64,000 nucleotides of DNA from Streptomyces paradoxus (GTDB taxonomy: Bacteria; Actinomycetota; Actinomycetes; Streptomycetales; Streptomycetaceae): the NCBI RefSeq assembly GCF_014202475.1, contig NZ_JACHGV010000002.1:248001-312000 (forward strand). The letters run 5' to 3'. The number at the start of each line of letters is the position of its first letter. The stretch's first letter is position 1. Positions 25,295-34,189 of the stretch are shown in pieces. The position numbers were made by a program, and so were the translations under genes. The notes under the pieces were generated by a model. The model saw nothing but the letters and a program-made list of their open reading frames with translations, ran no database searches and was not told the origin of the DNA.

Positions 25295-25315
25295 GGTTTC
25301 GAAACTGTCGAAACC
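25295..25315. promoter_or_regulatory. sugar-locus operator A
   Basis: GGTTTCGA and TCGAAACC are perfect 8-bp inverted arms 5 bp apart; the same DNA is also a direct repeat TCGAAAC-TG-TCGAAAC. It lies just upstream of the -35 of the dehydratase operon. Confidence 0.6.
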
Positions 25316-25332
25316 GTTATGCGCGCGACCCA

Positions 25333-25362
25333 TTGACACCCCCGCCGCCCGATCCTTACTGT
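25333..25362 (+). promoter_or_regulatory. promoter of the dehydratase operon
   Basis: TTGACA (25333-25338) and TACTGT (25357-25362) are separated by 18 bp, close to the vegetative sigma consensus. The start point would be near 25369, about 100 nt before the GTG at 25468, so the leader includes operator B. Confidence 0.65.
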
Positions 25363-25371
25363 CACGCCAGC

Positions 25372-25399
25372 ATTTCGAACGTGTGCCGAAATCTCGAAC
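25372..25399. promoter_or_regulatory. sugar-locus operator B
   Basis: ATTTCG and CGAAAT form an inverted repeat (25372-25392) that runs into CCGAAATCTCGAAC (25386-25399). The last string has two CGAA blocks 8 bp apart and recurs almost unchanged at 27727-27740. It lies right after the predicted start point, a good place for a repressor. Confidence 0.6.
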
Positions 25400-25467
25400 A
25401 AAACCTAGGGCACACTGACGGAACGCTGACGGAAACCGAGCCGACGAACCTGCGAGGGACAACCGCC

Positions 25468-26631
25468 GTGCGCATCACCGGAATCAGCACACACGTGGTC
25501 GGGACGCCGTGGCGCAACCTGACGTACGTCCAGGTGCACACCGACGAGGGGATCACCGGAGTCGGCGAGACCCGGATGCTGGGACACACCGACGCTCTTC
25601 TCGGGTACCTGAGGGAGGCCGAGGCCAATCACATCCTCGGCTCCGACCCGTTCGCTGTCGAGGACCTCGTCAAGCGGATGAAGTACGGCGACTACGGCCG
25701 TGCCGGCGAGATCGTGATGTCGGGTATCGCCGTGATCGAGATGGCGTGCTGGGACATCAAGGGCAAGGCCCTGGGCGTCCCCGTCTGGCAGCTGCTGGGC
25801 GGCAAGGTCACCGACAAGGTCAAGGCGTACGCCAACGGCTGGTACACCACCGAGCGGACCCCGGAGGCCTACCACAAGGCCGCCCAGGGCGTGATGGAGC
25901 GCGGCTACCGGGCGCTCAAGATCGACCCCTTCGGCACCGGCCACTTCGAGCTGGACCACCAGCAGACCCTGTACGCCGTCTCCCTGATCGAGGCCGTCCG
26001 GGACGCCATCGGCCCCGAGGCCGAGCTGATGCTGGAGATGCACGGCCGCTTCTCCCCCGCCACGGCCGTGCGCCTGGCCAAGGAGCTGGCGCCGTTCAAG
26101 CCGGCGTGGCTGGAGGAGCCGGTCCCGCCGGAGAACCTCAAGGCGCTGGAGAAGGTCGCCGCCAAGGTCGACATGCCGGTCGCCACCGGTGAGCGCATCC
26201 ACGACCGGATCGAGTTCCGGGAGCTGTTCGAGAGCCAGGCCGTCGACATCATCCAGCCGGACGTCGGCCATATCGGTGGAATCTGGGAGACCAGGAAGCT
26301 CGCCGCCACCGCCGAGACCCACTACATGCTGGTGGCTCCCCACAACGTGGGCGGCTCGGTCCTGACCGCCGCGTCCCTCCAGGTCGGCTTCACCTCCCCG
26401 AACTTCAAGATCCTGGAGCACTTCAACGACTTCGCCGACGCGGAGATCAAGAAGGTGGTCAAGGGCGCCCCGCAGGTGAACCCGGAGGACGGCTGCTTCC
26501 ACCTCTCCGACGCCCCCGGCCTCGGTGTGGAGCTGGACGTCGACGCCGCCGCCGAGTTCCCCCAGCAGCAGGCCCGTTTCGACCTCTGGGCGGAGGGCTG
26601 GGAACAGCGCAAGCCGAAGGGCTCGCAGTGA
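25468..26631 (+). CDS. mandelate racemase/muconate lactonizing enzyme family sugar-acid dehydratase
   Basis: A 387-residue enolase-superfamily enzyme that most resembles sugar-acid dehydratases such as galactonate dehydratase. Barrel motifs are K-x-D in ALKIDPFG, the metal ligand region LEMHGRF (with His after the Glu), LEEPVPPEN, ATGERIHDR and the His of VAPHNVGGS. GTG 25468 follows CGAGGGAC; the open frame from 25333 begins inside the -35 box. First gene of a sugar-acid operon and coupled to a zinc dehydrogenase by a GTGA overlap. Galactonate, arabinonate or fuconate are candidate substrates. Confidence 0.86.
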   Translation: MRITGISTHVVGTPWRNLTYVQVHTDEGITGVGETRMLGHTDALLGYLREAEANHILGSDPFAVEDLVKRMKYGDYGRAGEIVMSGIAVIEMACWDIKGKALGVPVWQLLGGKVTDKVKAYANGWYTTERTPEAYHKAAQGVMERGYRALKIDPFGTGHFELDHQQTLYAVSLIEAVRDAIGPEAELMLEMHGRFSPATAVRLAKELAPFKPAWLEEPVPPENLKALEKVAAKVDMPVATGERIHDRIEFRELFESQAVDIIQPDVGHIGGIWETRKLAATAETHYMLVAPHNVGGSVLTAASLQVGFTSPNFKILEHFNDFADAEIKKVVKGAPQVNPEDGCFHLSDAPGLGVELDVDAAAEFPQQQARFDLWAEGWEQRKPKGSQ

Positions 26632-27632
26632 GCACCGCTGTCGTCATCGAGGCGCCCGGCGAGCACCGTCTCGTGCCGCACGAGCCCCGGCGGCCCGAGG
26701 CCGGCGAGGCGCTGGTCCGGGTGCACGCCTCGGGGATCTGCGGCAGCGACCGGGAGGTCTACCAGGGCAACCGGCCCGAGGGCTACGTGCGCTATCCGCT
26801 GACCCCGGGCCATGAGTGGTCCGGGACGGTGGAGGCCGTGGGCGCCGGTGTCCCGGGCTCCCTCGTGGGCCGCAAGGTCGTCGGTGAGGGCTTTCGAAAC
26901 TGTCAGGTCTGCGACCGCTGCCACGCGGGCGACACGACCCTGTGCACGGCCGGCTACGAGGAGACCGGGTTCACCCAGCCGGGCGCGATGGCGGCCACGC
27001 TGACCCTCCCGGCCCGTCTCCTGCACGCCCTCCCGGACGACTGCGACCTCACCGCCGCGGCCCTCCTGGAGCCCGCCGCCTGTATCGCGGCCGCCGCGCT
27101 GAAGGGCAACGCCCAGCCCGGCGAGCGCGTCGCCGTGGTCGGCACCGGCACCCTCGGCATGTTCGCCGTGCAGTTCCTTAAGGCGAACTCGCCGGGCGAA
27201 CTGCTGGTCGTCGGCACCCGCCGGGACCGTGAGGCGCTGTCGCGGAGTTACGGCGCGACGGACTTCCGGACGAAGGACCAGGAACTCCCGGACGACTTCG
27301 ACGTGGTGATCGAGACGGCCGGATCCGCGGACGCCGCCCGGATCTCGGCCGGTCTGCTCCGGCGGGGCGGCCGGCTGGTCCTGACCGGTATCCCGGCGCC
27401 CGGCGCCGACGGTCTCGACCCGACGGACCTCGTCGTGAAGCAGCTGGAGGTGCACACCGTCTTCGGTGCTCCGCCGGACGCCTGGGCGCACACGGTGCGG
27501 GTGTTCGCCGCCGGGCTGCTCGACCCACTGCCGCTGGTGACGCACGAGCTGCCCCTCACCGAGTTCTCGCAGGCCATCGAGTTGGTCGGGGCCGGTGATC
27601 CCAAGGTGGGCAAGGTCCTGCTCCGCCCCTAG
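26628..27632 (+). CDS. zinc-dependent medium-chain dehydrogenase
   Basis: A 334-residue polyol or sugar dehydrogenase of the threonine/sorbitol dehydrogenase group. The catalytic zinc site uses Cys in ASGICGSD, His in GHEWSG and Glu; the structural zinc lobe has FRNCQVCDRCHAGDTTLC. The NAD loop is VVGTGTLGMFAVQ. The GTG start overlaps the dehydratase stop. With the dehydratase it suggests an oxidative (non-phosphorylating) route in which an aldose or a keto-deoxy acid is oxidised; the exact step is inference. Confidence 0.88.
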   Translation: MSTAVVIEAPGEHRLVPHEPRRPEAGEALVRVHASGICGSDREVYQGNRPEGYVRYPLTPGHEWSGTVEAVGAGVPGSLVGRKVVGEGFRNCQVCDRCHAGDTTLCTAGYEETGFTQPGAMAATLTLPARLLHALPDDCDLTAAALLEPAACIAAAALKGNAQPGERVAVVGTGTLGMFAVQFLKANSPGELLVVGTRRDREALSRSYGATDFRTKDQELPDDFDVVIETAGSADAARISAGLLRRGGRLVLTGIPAPGADGLDPTDLVVKQLEVHTVFGAPPDAWAHTVRVFAAGLLDPLPLVTHELPLTEFSQAIELVGAGDPKVGKVLLRP

Positions 27633-27634
27633 AC

Positions 27635-27679
27635 GTACGCCGGTACGGGGGCAACCTGACGGCCCCCGTACCGGCGTAC
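27635..27679 (+). terminator. strong hairpin between dehydrogenase and next gene
   Basis: GTACGCCGGTACGGGGGC pairs perfectly with GCCCCCGTACCGGCGTAC (18 bp) around a 9-nt loop, starting 2 nt after the dehydrogenase stop. It should end or strongly reduce the upstream transcript. The next gene has its own operator-like motif 48 bp later and may have its own promoter. Confidence 0.8.
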
Positions 27680-27726
27680 ACCCACCGCACGCCGAGCCTC
27701 GCCGTACCCAGAGCCGCGAACCTCGT

Positions 27727-27740
27727 CCGAAATATCGAAC
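27727..27740. promoter_or_regulatory. sugar-locus operator C
   Basis: CCGAAATATCGAAC differs from operator B by one base (C to A in the centre) and lies 15 bp before the GTG of the next gene, just before its ribosome site GAAGGA. Confidence 0.55.
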
Positions 27741-27754
27741 CGAAGGACATTCCT

Positions 27755-28723
27755 GTGACCGACGCTCCCACCACGGCCGCCCGCAGGCCCGGTGAGCAGG
27801 CGCTCACCGCCCTGGGCCTGAGCGCGCCCGCCCCCGATCCCGCCGACGCCTCGCCGCACTCCTTCCCCGGCGGCGGCCGCTGGCGCACCGAGATCCCCTC
27901 CTGCGAGGGCCCCGAGGCGCTGGCGGTGGTGCTGAAGGAGGCCTCGCGGCTGGACGTGCCGATCCACCGGATCAGCCAGGGCAGCGGTGTGTGGATGCTG
28001 ACCGACGCCGAGATCACCGAGATGGTCGAGTCGACCGGTGAACGCGACATCGAGCTCTGCCTGTTCACCGGCCCGCGCGGCACCTGGGACATCGGCGGAT
28101 CCACGCGCACCGACTCGCGGGGGGCCGGTCTGCGCGCCCGGGGCCACGACGCCGTCGCCGGCTGTGTCGAAGACGCGGTCAGAGCCACGGAGTTGGGCGT
28201 CAAGTGCCTGCTCGTCGCCGACGAGGGCGTGCTGTGGACGCTGCACCGGGCGCGGGCCGCCGGGATCATCCCGGCCGACACGACACTCAAGGTCTCCGCG
28301 CTCATCGGCCCGGTCAACCCGGCCGCGTACGCGGTATACGAGCGCCTCGGCGCCGACTCGGTCAATGTGCCGAGTGACCTGACGCTCGATCACCTCACCG
28401 AGATCCGGCGGGTGTCGGGCGCTCCGATGGACATGTACATCGAGGCCCCCGACGACCTCGGCGGCTACGTCCGGATGTACGAGGTCGCCGAGCTCATCCG
28501 GCGCGGGGCACCGCTCTACCTGAAGTTCGGCCTGTCCAAGGCGCCCGGGATCTACCCCTACGGGCACCACATGCGGGAGCTGACCCTGGCCACCGCGAAG
28601 GAGCGGGTGCGGCGCGGCCGGCTCGCCCTGGATCTCCTGGCCCGCCACGGGGCGGACGGCGACATGGCGCCGCTCGGCTCCCGGCTGCCCGGCGATCTGC
28701 AACGGTTCGAAATCTCGTCATAA
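27755..28723 (+). CDS. conserved protein of the sugar-acid locus, possible U32-peptidase-like barrel
   Basis: A 322-residue soluble protein. I do not firmly recognise it. It has alternating strand-helix segments of a TIM barrel ([87 protein letters not shown]). The style resembles the U32 peptidase-like or aldolase-like barrels. No signal peptide. GTG 27755 follows GAAGGA. Given its neighbours, an aldolase or lactonase step on a keto-deoxy sugar acid is an attractive but unproven guess. Confidence 0.6.
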   Translation: MTDAPTTAARRPGEQALTALGLSAPAPDPADASPHSFPGGGRWRTEIPSCEGPEALAVVLKEASRLDVPIHRISQGSGVWMLTDAEITEMVESTGERDIELCLFTGPRGTWDIGGSTRTDSRGAGLRARGHDAVAGCVEDAVRATELGVKCLLVADEGVLWTLHRARAAGIIPADTTLKVSALIGPVNPAAYAVYERLGADSVNVPSDLTLDHLTEIRRVSGAPMDMYIEAPDDLGGYVRMYEVAELIRRGAPLYLKFGLSKAPGIYPYGHHMRELTLATAKERVRRGRLALDLLARHGADGDMAPLGSRLPGDLQRFEISS

Positions 28724-28862
28724 CGTTCCGGCTACTCGCCTTACAAAAGAAGACACAGCCGCGCACAATCCCACACATCTCTTCTCGGTCTTTCCGGCAC
28801 GACCACCCGGAGCGACTTCGCGCCCTCAGACCGAGCCCTGCCACAGATCAAGGATGATGATC

Positions 28863-29975
28863 ATGCGTAACCGCAGAGCCGCCCTCACCGCCATAGCCGG
28901 AGCCGCGTCCCTCGCCCTCACCCTGTCCGCCTGCGGCCAGAGCGGTGAGGGGGGCAGCAAGGAGAGCGGAGGCGACACCAAGGGCGCCACCATCGGCATC
29001 GCGATGCCGACCAAGTCCTCCGAGCGCTGGATCGCCGACGGCAAGAACGTCGTCGCGGACCTGGAGTCCAAGGGCTACAAGACCAAGCTCGTCTACGGCG
29101 AGGACGACCCCGACCAGCAGGTCTCGCAGGTCGAGAACCTGATCACGCAGGGCGTCAAGGCGCTGATCATCGCCGCGATCGACAACAAGTCGATGAACAA
29201 CGTGCTCCAGCAGGCCAAGGACGCGAACATCCCGGTCATCTCCTACGACCGCCTCATCCTCGGCACGCAGAACGTGGACTACTACGCCTCCTTCGACAAC
29301 GAGAAGGTCGGCGAGCTCCAGGGCACCTACATCGTCGAGAAGCTCGGCCTGAAGGACGGCTCCAAGAAGGGCCCCTTCAACATCGAGCTGTTCGCCGGCT
29401 CCAACGACGACAACAACACCCGCTACTTCTTCCAGGGCGCGATGAACGTCCTGCAGCCCTACATCGACAAGAAGCAGCTCGTCGTCCGCTCCGGCCAGAC
29501 CAAGCTCAACCAGGTCACCACCCTGCGCTGGGACGGCGGCACCGCCCAGAAGCGCATGGACGACATCCTGACCTCGGCCTACAAGCGCGAGCGGGTCGAC
29601 GCGGTCCTCTCCCCCTACGACGGCATCTCCATCGGCATCCTCTCGGCGCTGAAGTCGGACGACTACGGCTCCAAGAGCAAGCCGCTGCCGGTCGTCACGG
29701 GCCAGGACGCCGAGGTCGCCTCGGTGAAGTCGATCATCGCCGGCCAGCAGTCGATGACCGTCTACAAGGACACCCGCCAGCTCGCCAAGGTGTCCTCGAA
29801 CATGGTCGACGCGCTGCTGAACAAGAAGAAGCCCGAGGTCAACGACACCAAGACCTACGACAACGGCGCGAAGGTCGTCCCGTCCTACCTGCTGGAGCCG
29901 GTCGCGGTCGACAAGGCGAACTACCAGAAGGAGGTCGTCGACTCCGGCTACATCAAGGAGAGCGACCTCAAGTAG
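28863..29975 (+). CDS. chvE: sugar ABC transporter substrate-binding lipoprotein (ChvE type)
   Basis: A 370-residue lipoprotein: signal peptide with lipobox LTLSAC, then a two-lobed periplasmic-binding fold. [33 protein letters not shown], and [14 protein letters not shown] are characteristic of the ChvE/multiple-monosaccharide group, which binds arabinose, galactose, glucose, xylose or fucose. ATG 28863 is 8 nt from AAGGA; two earlier ATGs overlap the ribosome site. First gene of the importer operon. The nearby GH43 arabinanase suggests L-arabinose as one substrate. Confidence 0.92.
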   Translation: MRNRRAALTAIAGAASLALTLSACGQSGEGGSKESGGDTKGATIGIAMPTKSSERWIADGKNVVADLESKGYKTKLVYGEDDPDQQVSQVENLITQGVKALIIAAIDNKSMNNVLQQAKDANIPVISYDRLILGTQNVDYYASFDNEKVGELQGTYIVEKLGLKDGSKKGPFNIELFAGSNDDNNTRYFFQGAMNVLQPYIDKKQLVVRSGQTKLNQVTTLRWDGGTAQKRMDDILTSAYKRERVDAVLSPYDGISIGILSALKSDDYGSKSKPLPVVTGQDAEVASVKSIIAGQQSMTVYKDTRQLAKVSSNMVDALLNKKKPEVNDTKTYDNGAKVVPSYLLEPVAVDKANYQKEVVDSGYIKESDLK

Positions 29976-30021
29976 TCCCCGCCACCGACCGACGATTCAC
30001 CACTGATTGGAAGGCACGACC

Positions 30022-31572
30022 ATGGCGGGACCCGTCCTGGAAATGCGCTCGATCGTCAAGACCTTTCCCGGCGTCAAGGCGCTGTCGGACGTCACACTGA
30101 CCGTCCGGCAGGGCGAGGTCCACGCCATCTGCGGGGAGAACGGCGCCGGCAAGTCGACCTTGATGAAGGTCCTCTCCGGCGTCCACCCGCACGGCACGTA
30201 CGAGGGCGACATCCTCTTCGAGGGAGAGGTCTGCCAGTTCAAGGACATCCGGGCCAGCGAAGAACGCGGCATCGTGATCATCCACCAGGAACTGGCCCTG
30301 GTGCCCTACCTCTCCCTCGCGGAGAACATCTTCCTCGGCAACGAGCACGCCACCCGGGGGATCATCAGCTGGACCGAGACCCTGCGCCACGCGAGCGAGC
30401 TGCTGCGCCGGGTCGGTCTCTCCGACCACCCGGACACCCGTGTCGCCGACATCGGCGTGGGCAAGCAGCAGCTCGTGGAGATCGCGAAGGCCCTGTCGAA
30501 GAAGGTGAAGCTGCTCATCCTGGATGAGCCGACCGCCGCGCTGAACGACGAGGACAGCGGCAAACTCCTGGATCTCATCCTGGAGTTGAAGAAGCAGGGC
30601 ATCACCTCGATCATCATCTCCCACAAGCTCAACGAGATCCGCAAGGTCGCCGACTCGGTGACGATCCTCCGCGACGGCCAGACCATCGAGACCCTCGATG
30701 TGAAGGCCGCGGAGACCACCGAGGACCGGATCATCAGCGGCATGGTCGGCCGTGACCTGGAGCACCGCTTCCCGGAGCGGTCGCCGCACGAGCCCGAGGA
30801 GGGCGCGGCCCCGGCCCTGGAGATCCGGGGCTGGACCGTGCACCACCCGATCGACCAGCAGCGCAAGGTGTGCGACGACGTGTCGCTGCACGTGCGGCGC
30901 GGGGAGATCGTCGGCATCGCGGGCCTGATGGGTGCCGGCCGCACCGAACTCGCGATGAGCGTCTTCGGGCGGACCTACGGCCGGTACGCGGCCGGCACGG
31001 TCCTCAAGGACGGCAAGGAGATCCGCACCAAGACCGTCCCGGAGGCGGTCAAGCACGGCATCGCGTACGTCACCGAGGACCGCAAGCACTACGGCCTCAA
31101 CCTCATCGACACCATCAACCGGAACATCTCGCTGAGCGCCCTGGGCAAGGTCGCCAAGCGCGGTGTGGTCGACGAGCACGAGGAGCGGCAGGTCGCCGAG
31201 GGCTTCCGCAAGTCCATGAACATCAAGGCGCCGACGGTGTTCGAGCCGGTGGGCAAGCTGTCCGGCGGCAACCAGCAGAAGGTCGTCCTCAGCAAGTGGA
31301 TCTTCTCGGGTCCGGACGTGCTGATCCTGGACGAGCCGACGCGCGGTATCGACGTCGGTGCCAAGTACGAGATCTACACGGTCATCGACCAGCTGGCCGC
31401 CCAGGGCAAGGCGGTCGTCTTCATCTCCTCCGAGCTGCCCGAGCTGCTCGGCATGTGCGACCGCATCTACACGATGGCCGCGGGGCGGCTGACGGGTGAG
31501 TTCTCGCGGGCCGAGGCCTCCCAGGAATCGCTGATGCGTCAGATGACGAAGGACAAAGAGGTAACCCGATGA
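30022..31572 (+). CDS. mmsA: sugar ABC transporter ATP-binding protein with two ABC domains
   Basis: A 516-residue tandem ATPase of the GguA/MmsA/XylG type. Domain 1 has Walker [10 protein letters not shown], a signature around [13 protein letters not shown] and Walker [12 protein letters not shown]. Domain 2 has the degenerate Walker [10 protein letters not shown], usual for the family, a full LSGGNQQK signature and [14 protein letters not shown]. It powers import with the permease encoded next. ATG 30022 follows GGAAGG; TTG 30007 would lie inside that site. Confidence 0.94.
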   Translation: MAGPVLEMRSIVKTFPGVKALSDVTLTVRQGEVHAICGENGAGKSTLMKVLSGVHPHGTYEGDILFEGEVCQFKDIRASEERGIVIIHQELALVPYLSLAENIFLGNEHATRGIISWTETLRHASELLRRVGLSDHPDTRVADIGVGKQQLVEIAKALSKKVKLLILDEPTAALNDEDSGKLLDLILELKKQGITSIIISHKLNEIRKVADSVTILRDGQTIETLDVKAAETTEDRIISGMVGRDLEHRFPERSPHEPEEGAAPALEIRGWTVHHPIDQQRKVCDDVSLHVRRGEIVGIAGLMGAGRTELAMSVFGRTYGRYAAGTVLKDGKEIRTKTVPEAVKHGIAYVTEDRKHYGLNLIDTINRNISLSALGKVAKRGVVDEHEERQVAEGFRKSMNIKAPTVFEPVGKLSGGNQQKVVLSKWIFSGPDVLILDEPTRGIDVGAKYEIYTVIDQLAAQGKAVVFISSELPELLGMCDRIYTMAAGRLTGEFSRAEASQESLMRQMTKDKEVTR

Positions 31573-32813
31573 GCACGGACGTGACCGCCAAGAGCCCGGC
31601 CCCCGCGCCGCCGGGCAAGAGCGGAGGGGCCGCGGGCGACGGCCTGTTGCAGCTGGTGATGGAGGGCATGCGCCGCAACATGCGGCAGTACGGCATGCTC
31701 ATCGCGCTGGGCCTGATCGTGGTCCTGTTCGCCGTCTGGACCGACGGTGACCTGCTGCTGCCGCGCAACGTCTCCAACCTGGTGCTGCAGAACAGCTACA
31801 TCCTGATCCTCGCGATCGGCATGATGCTGGTCATCATCGCCGGCCACATCGACCTGTCGGTCGGATCGCTGACGGCGTTCGTCGGGTCGATGGCCGCCGT
31901 GTTCATGGTCAAACAGGATCTGCCGTGGCCGCTCGCCGTGGTGCTGTGCCTGGCCGTGGGCGCCGTCGCGGGTGCGGTACAAGGGTTCTTCATCGCGTAC
32001 GGCGGCATACCGTCGTTCATCGTGACCCTGGCGGGCATGCTGATCTTCCGCGGTCTGACGGAGATCTTCCTGGAGGGCCAGACCCTCGGCCCGTTCCCGG
32101 ACGGTCTGCAGAAGGTCGCCAACGGGTTCCTGCCCGAGGTCGGCCCGAACACGAACTACCACAACCTCACCCTGCTGCTGGGCTTCGCGATGATCGCCTT
32201 CGTGATCTTCCAGGAGGTCCGTGACCGCAAGCGGCAGCAGGAGTTCAACCTGGACGTCCCGCCCGCCAAGCTGTTCCTGCTGAAGCTGGTCGCGATCGGC
32301 GCCGCGGTGCTGACGCTCACCATGCTGCTGGCCAGCTACAAGGGCGCCCCGATCGTGCTGCTCATCCTGGGCGTGCTGCTCGTCGGCTTCGGCTACGTCA
32401 TGCGCAACGCGATCATCGGCCGCCACATCTACGCCATCGGCGGCAACCTCCCGGCGGCCAAGCTGTCGGGTGTGAAGGACAAGAAGGTCACCTTCCTGGT
32501 CTTCCTGAACATGGGCATGCTCGCGGCCCTGGCGGGTCTGGTCTTCGCCGCCCGCTTCAACGCGGCCTCTCCCAAGGCCGGCCTCAACTTCGAGCTGGAG
32601 GCGATCGCGGCCTCGTTCATCGGCGGTGCGTCGATGAGCGGCGGTGTCGGCACCGTCCTCGGCGCGATCATCGGTGGCCTGGTCCTGGGCGTGCTGAACA
32701 ACGGTATGAACCTCGTCGGCATCGGCACCGACTGGCAGCAGGTCATCAAGGGCATGGTGCTGCTGGCGGCGGTCGGGTTCGACGTGTGGAACAAGCGCAA
32801 GGTCGGTTCGTAA
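31569..32813 (+). CDS. mmsB: sugar ABC transporter permease
   Basis: A 414-residue permease of the GguB/XylH type with about ten to twelve hydrophobic segments. [13 protein letters not shown] is the conserved N-terminal motif and the [20 protein letters not shown] loop is the ATPase-contact region. It starts with an ATGA overlap with mmsA and is followed by a hairpin with a pyrimidine tail, so chvE-mmsA-mmsB is one transcript. Confidence 0.94.
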   Translation: MSTDVTAKSPAPAPPGKSGGAAGDGLLQLVMEGMRRNMRQYGMLIALGLIVVLFAVWTDGDLLLPRNVSNLVLQNSYILILAIGMMLVIIAGHIDLSVGSLTAFVGSMAAVFMVKQDLPWPLAVVLCLAVGAVAGAVQGFFIAYGGIPSFIVTLAGMLIFRGLTEIFLEGQTLGPFPDGLQKVANGFLPEVGPNTNYHNLTLLLGFAMIAFVIFQEVRDRKRQQEFNLDVPPAKLFLLKLVAIGAAVLTLTMLLASYKGAPIVLLILGVLLVGFGYVMRNAIIGRHIYAIGGNLPAAKLSGVKDKKVTFLVFLNMGMLAALAGLVFAARFNAASPKAGLNFELEAIAASFIGGASMSGGVGTVLGAIIGGLVLGVLNNGMNLVGIGTDWQQVIKGMVLLAAVGFDVWNKRKVGS

Positions 32814-32821
32814 GTCAGCTC

Positions 32822-32845
32822 GGGCCCCGCTGGAAGGCGGGGCCC
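32822..32845 (+). terminator. terminator after mmsB
   Basis: GGGCCCCGC pairs with GCGGGGCCC around TGGAAG and is followed by TCTCC. It falls between mmsB and the Tat-exported epimerase, so the epimerase may be read through or separately started. Confidence 0.7.
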
Positions 32846-32869
32846 TCTCCATATGCGGGAGCCGCACAG

Positions 32870-34018
32870 ATGGAACTGAACAGACGCACGGTCATCGCTG
32901 GAGCGGCGGCGGCGGGAGTGGCCGCCACCACGCTCGGCGGCACGGCGCACGCCACGGGAGGCAGGAAGCCGGTGAAGACGCTCTTCGGCAAGCTCGCCGA
33001 CGGCACCAAGATCTACAGCTGGTCGCTGGAGAACGGCGGCACCCGCCTGAAGGTCCTGTCCTACGGCGGCATCGTGCAGTCCCTGGAGATACCCGACCGC
33101 CGCGGCCGCTACGCCAACGTCTCCGCCGGCTTCGCCACCATCGACGACTACGTCGCGAAGAGCCCGTACTTCGGCGCCCTGATCGGCCGCTACGGCAACC
33201 GCATCGGCAAGGGCAAGTTCACCCTGGACGGCAAGAACTACCAGCTGTCCGTCAACGACGGTGAGCAGAGCCTGCACGGCGGTGCCAAGGGCTTCGACAA
33301 GCGCGTGTGGGACATCGAGCCGTTCGTGAAGGGCTCCGACGTCGGCCTGCACCTGTACTACACGAGCGTCGACGGGGAGATGGGCTACCCGGGCACGCTC
33401 AAGACGAAGGTGACGTACACGCTCACCCGGCACGGTGACTGGCGCGTCGACTACGAGGCCACCACGGACAAGGCCACCGTCGTCAACCTCACCAGCCACG
33501 TCTACTTCAACCTGGCCGGCGAGGGCAGCGGCACGATCGAGGACCACGAGCTCCAGATCGCCGCCTCCCGTTACACGCCCACCGACGCGGGCCTGATCCC
33601 CACGGGCGAGCTGGCCAAGGTCGCGGGCACCCCCTTCGACTTCCGCAAGGCCAAGCCGATCGGCCGGGACATCCGCGTCTCCCACCCGCAGCTGGTGACC
33701 GCCAAGGGCTTCGACCACAACTGGGTCCTGGACAAGGGCATCACCGCCCGCCCCGAGCACGTCGCCACCCTGCGCGACCCGGCCTCCGGCCGCACGATGA
33801 AGATCGCCACGAACGAGCCCGGCCTGCAGTTCTACTCGGGCAACTTCCTCGACGGCACGCTGACCGGCCCGTCCGGCCGCACCTACCGGCAGGGCGACGC
33901 GCTGTGCCTGGAGACGCAGCATTTCCCGGACTCGCCGAACAAGCCGAAGTTCCCGTCGACGGTGCTGCGACCGGGGCAGACGTACCGGACGACGACGATC
34001 CACACGTTCGGCTGCTGA
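32870..34018 (+). CDS. aldose 1-epimerase, Tat-exported
   Basis: A 382-residue mutarotase with a twin-arginine signal ([18 protein letters not shown]...AHA). The catalytic His is in [14 protein letters not shown] and the Glu in [11 protein letters not shown]; the S-L-H-G-G loop is kept. It would interconvert sugar anomers outside the cell for the ChvE-type importer encoded just upstream. ATG 32870 has GCGGGAG upstream; the earlier ATG at 32786 lies within mmsB and would hide the signal peptide. Confidence 0.92.
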   Translation: MELNRRTVIAGAAAAGVAATTLGGTAHATGGRKPVKTLFGKLADGTKIYSWSLENGGTRLKVLSYGGIVQSLEIPDRRGRYANVSAGFATIDDYVAKSPYFGALIGRYGNRIGKGKFTLDGKNYQLSVNDGEQSLHGGAKGFDKRVWDIEPFVKGSDVGLHLYYTSVDGEMGYPGTLKTKVTYTLTRHGDWRVDYEATTDKATVVNLTSHVYFNLAGEGSGTIEDHELQIAASRYTPTDAGLIPTGELAKVAGTPFDFRKAKPIGRDIRVSHPQLVTAKGFDHNWVLDKGITARPEHVATLRDPASGRTMKIATNEPGLQFYSGNFLDGTLTGPSGRTYRQGDALCLETQHFPDSPNKPKFPSTVLRPGQTYRTTTIHTFGC

Positions 34019-34103
34019 GGCCGCTGACAGGTCTTCACAGACCGGACACACGTTCCGACCGTTTTACCGACGGTTGAACGGTGTCACCGTGGTCTCCGTA
34101 TGA

Positions 34104-34139
34104 AAGGGCGGCCCGCGCTCCCCCGCGCGGGCCGCCCTT
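34104..34139. terminator. terminator between epimerase and aminotransferase genes
   Basis: AAGGGCGGCCCGCGC pairs perfectly with GCGCGGGCCGCCCTT around TCCCCC. Confidence 0.85.
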
Positions 34140-34189
34140 AAACGTCGGGCCCGTCCGTCCCCAGCGGGCCCGCCCCATACGGAGGTTCC

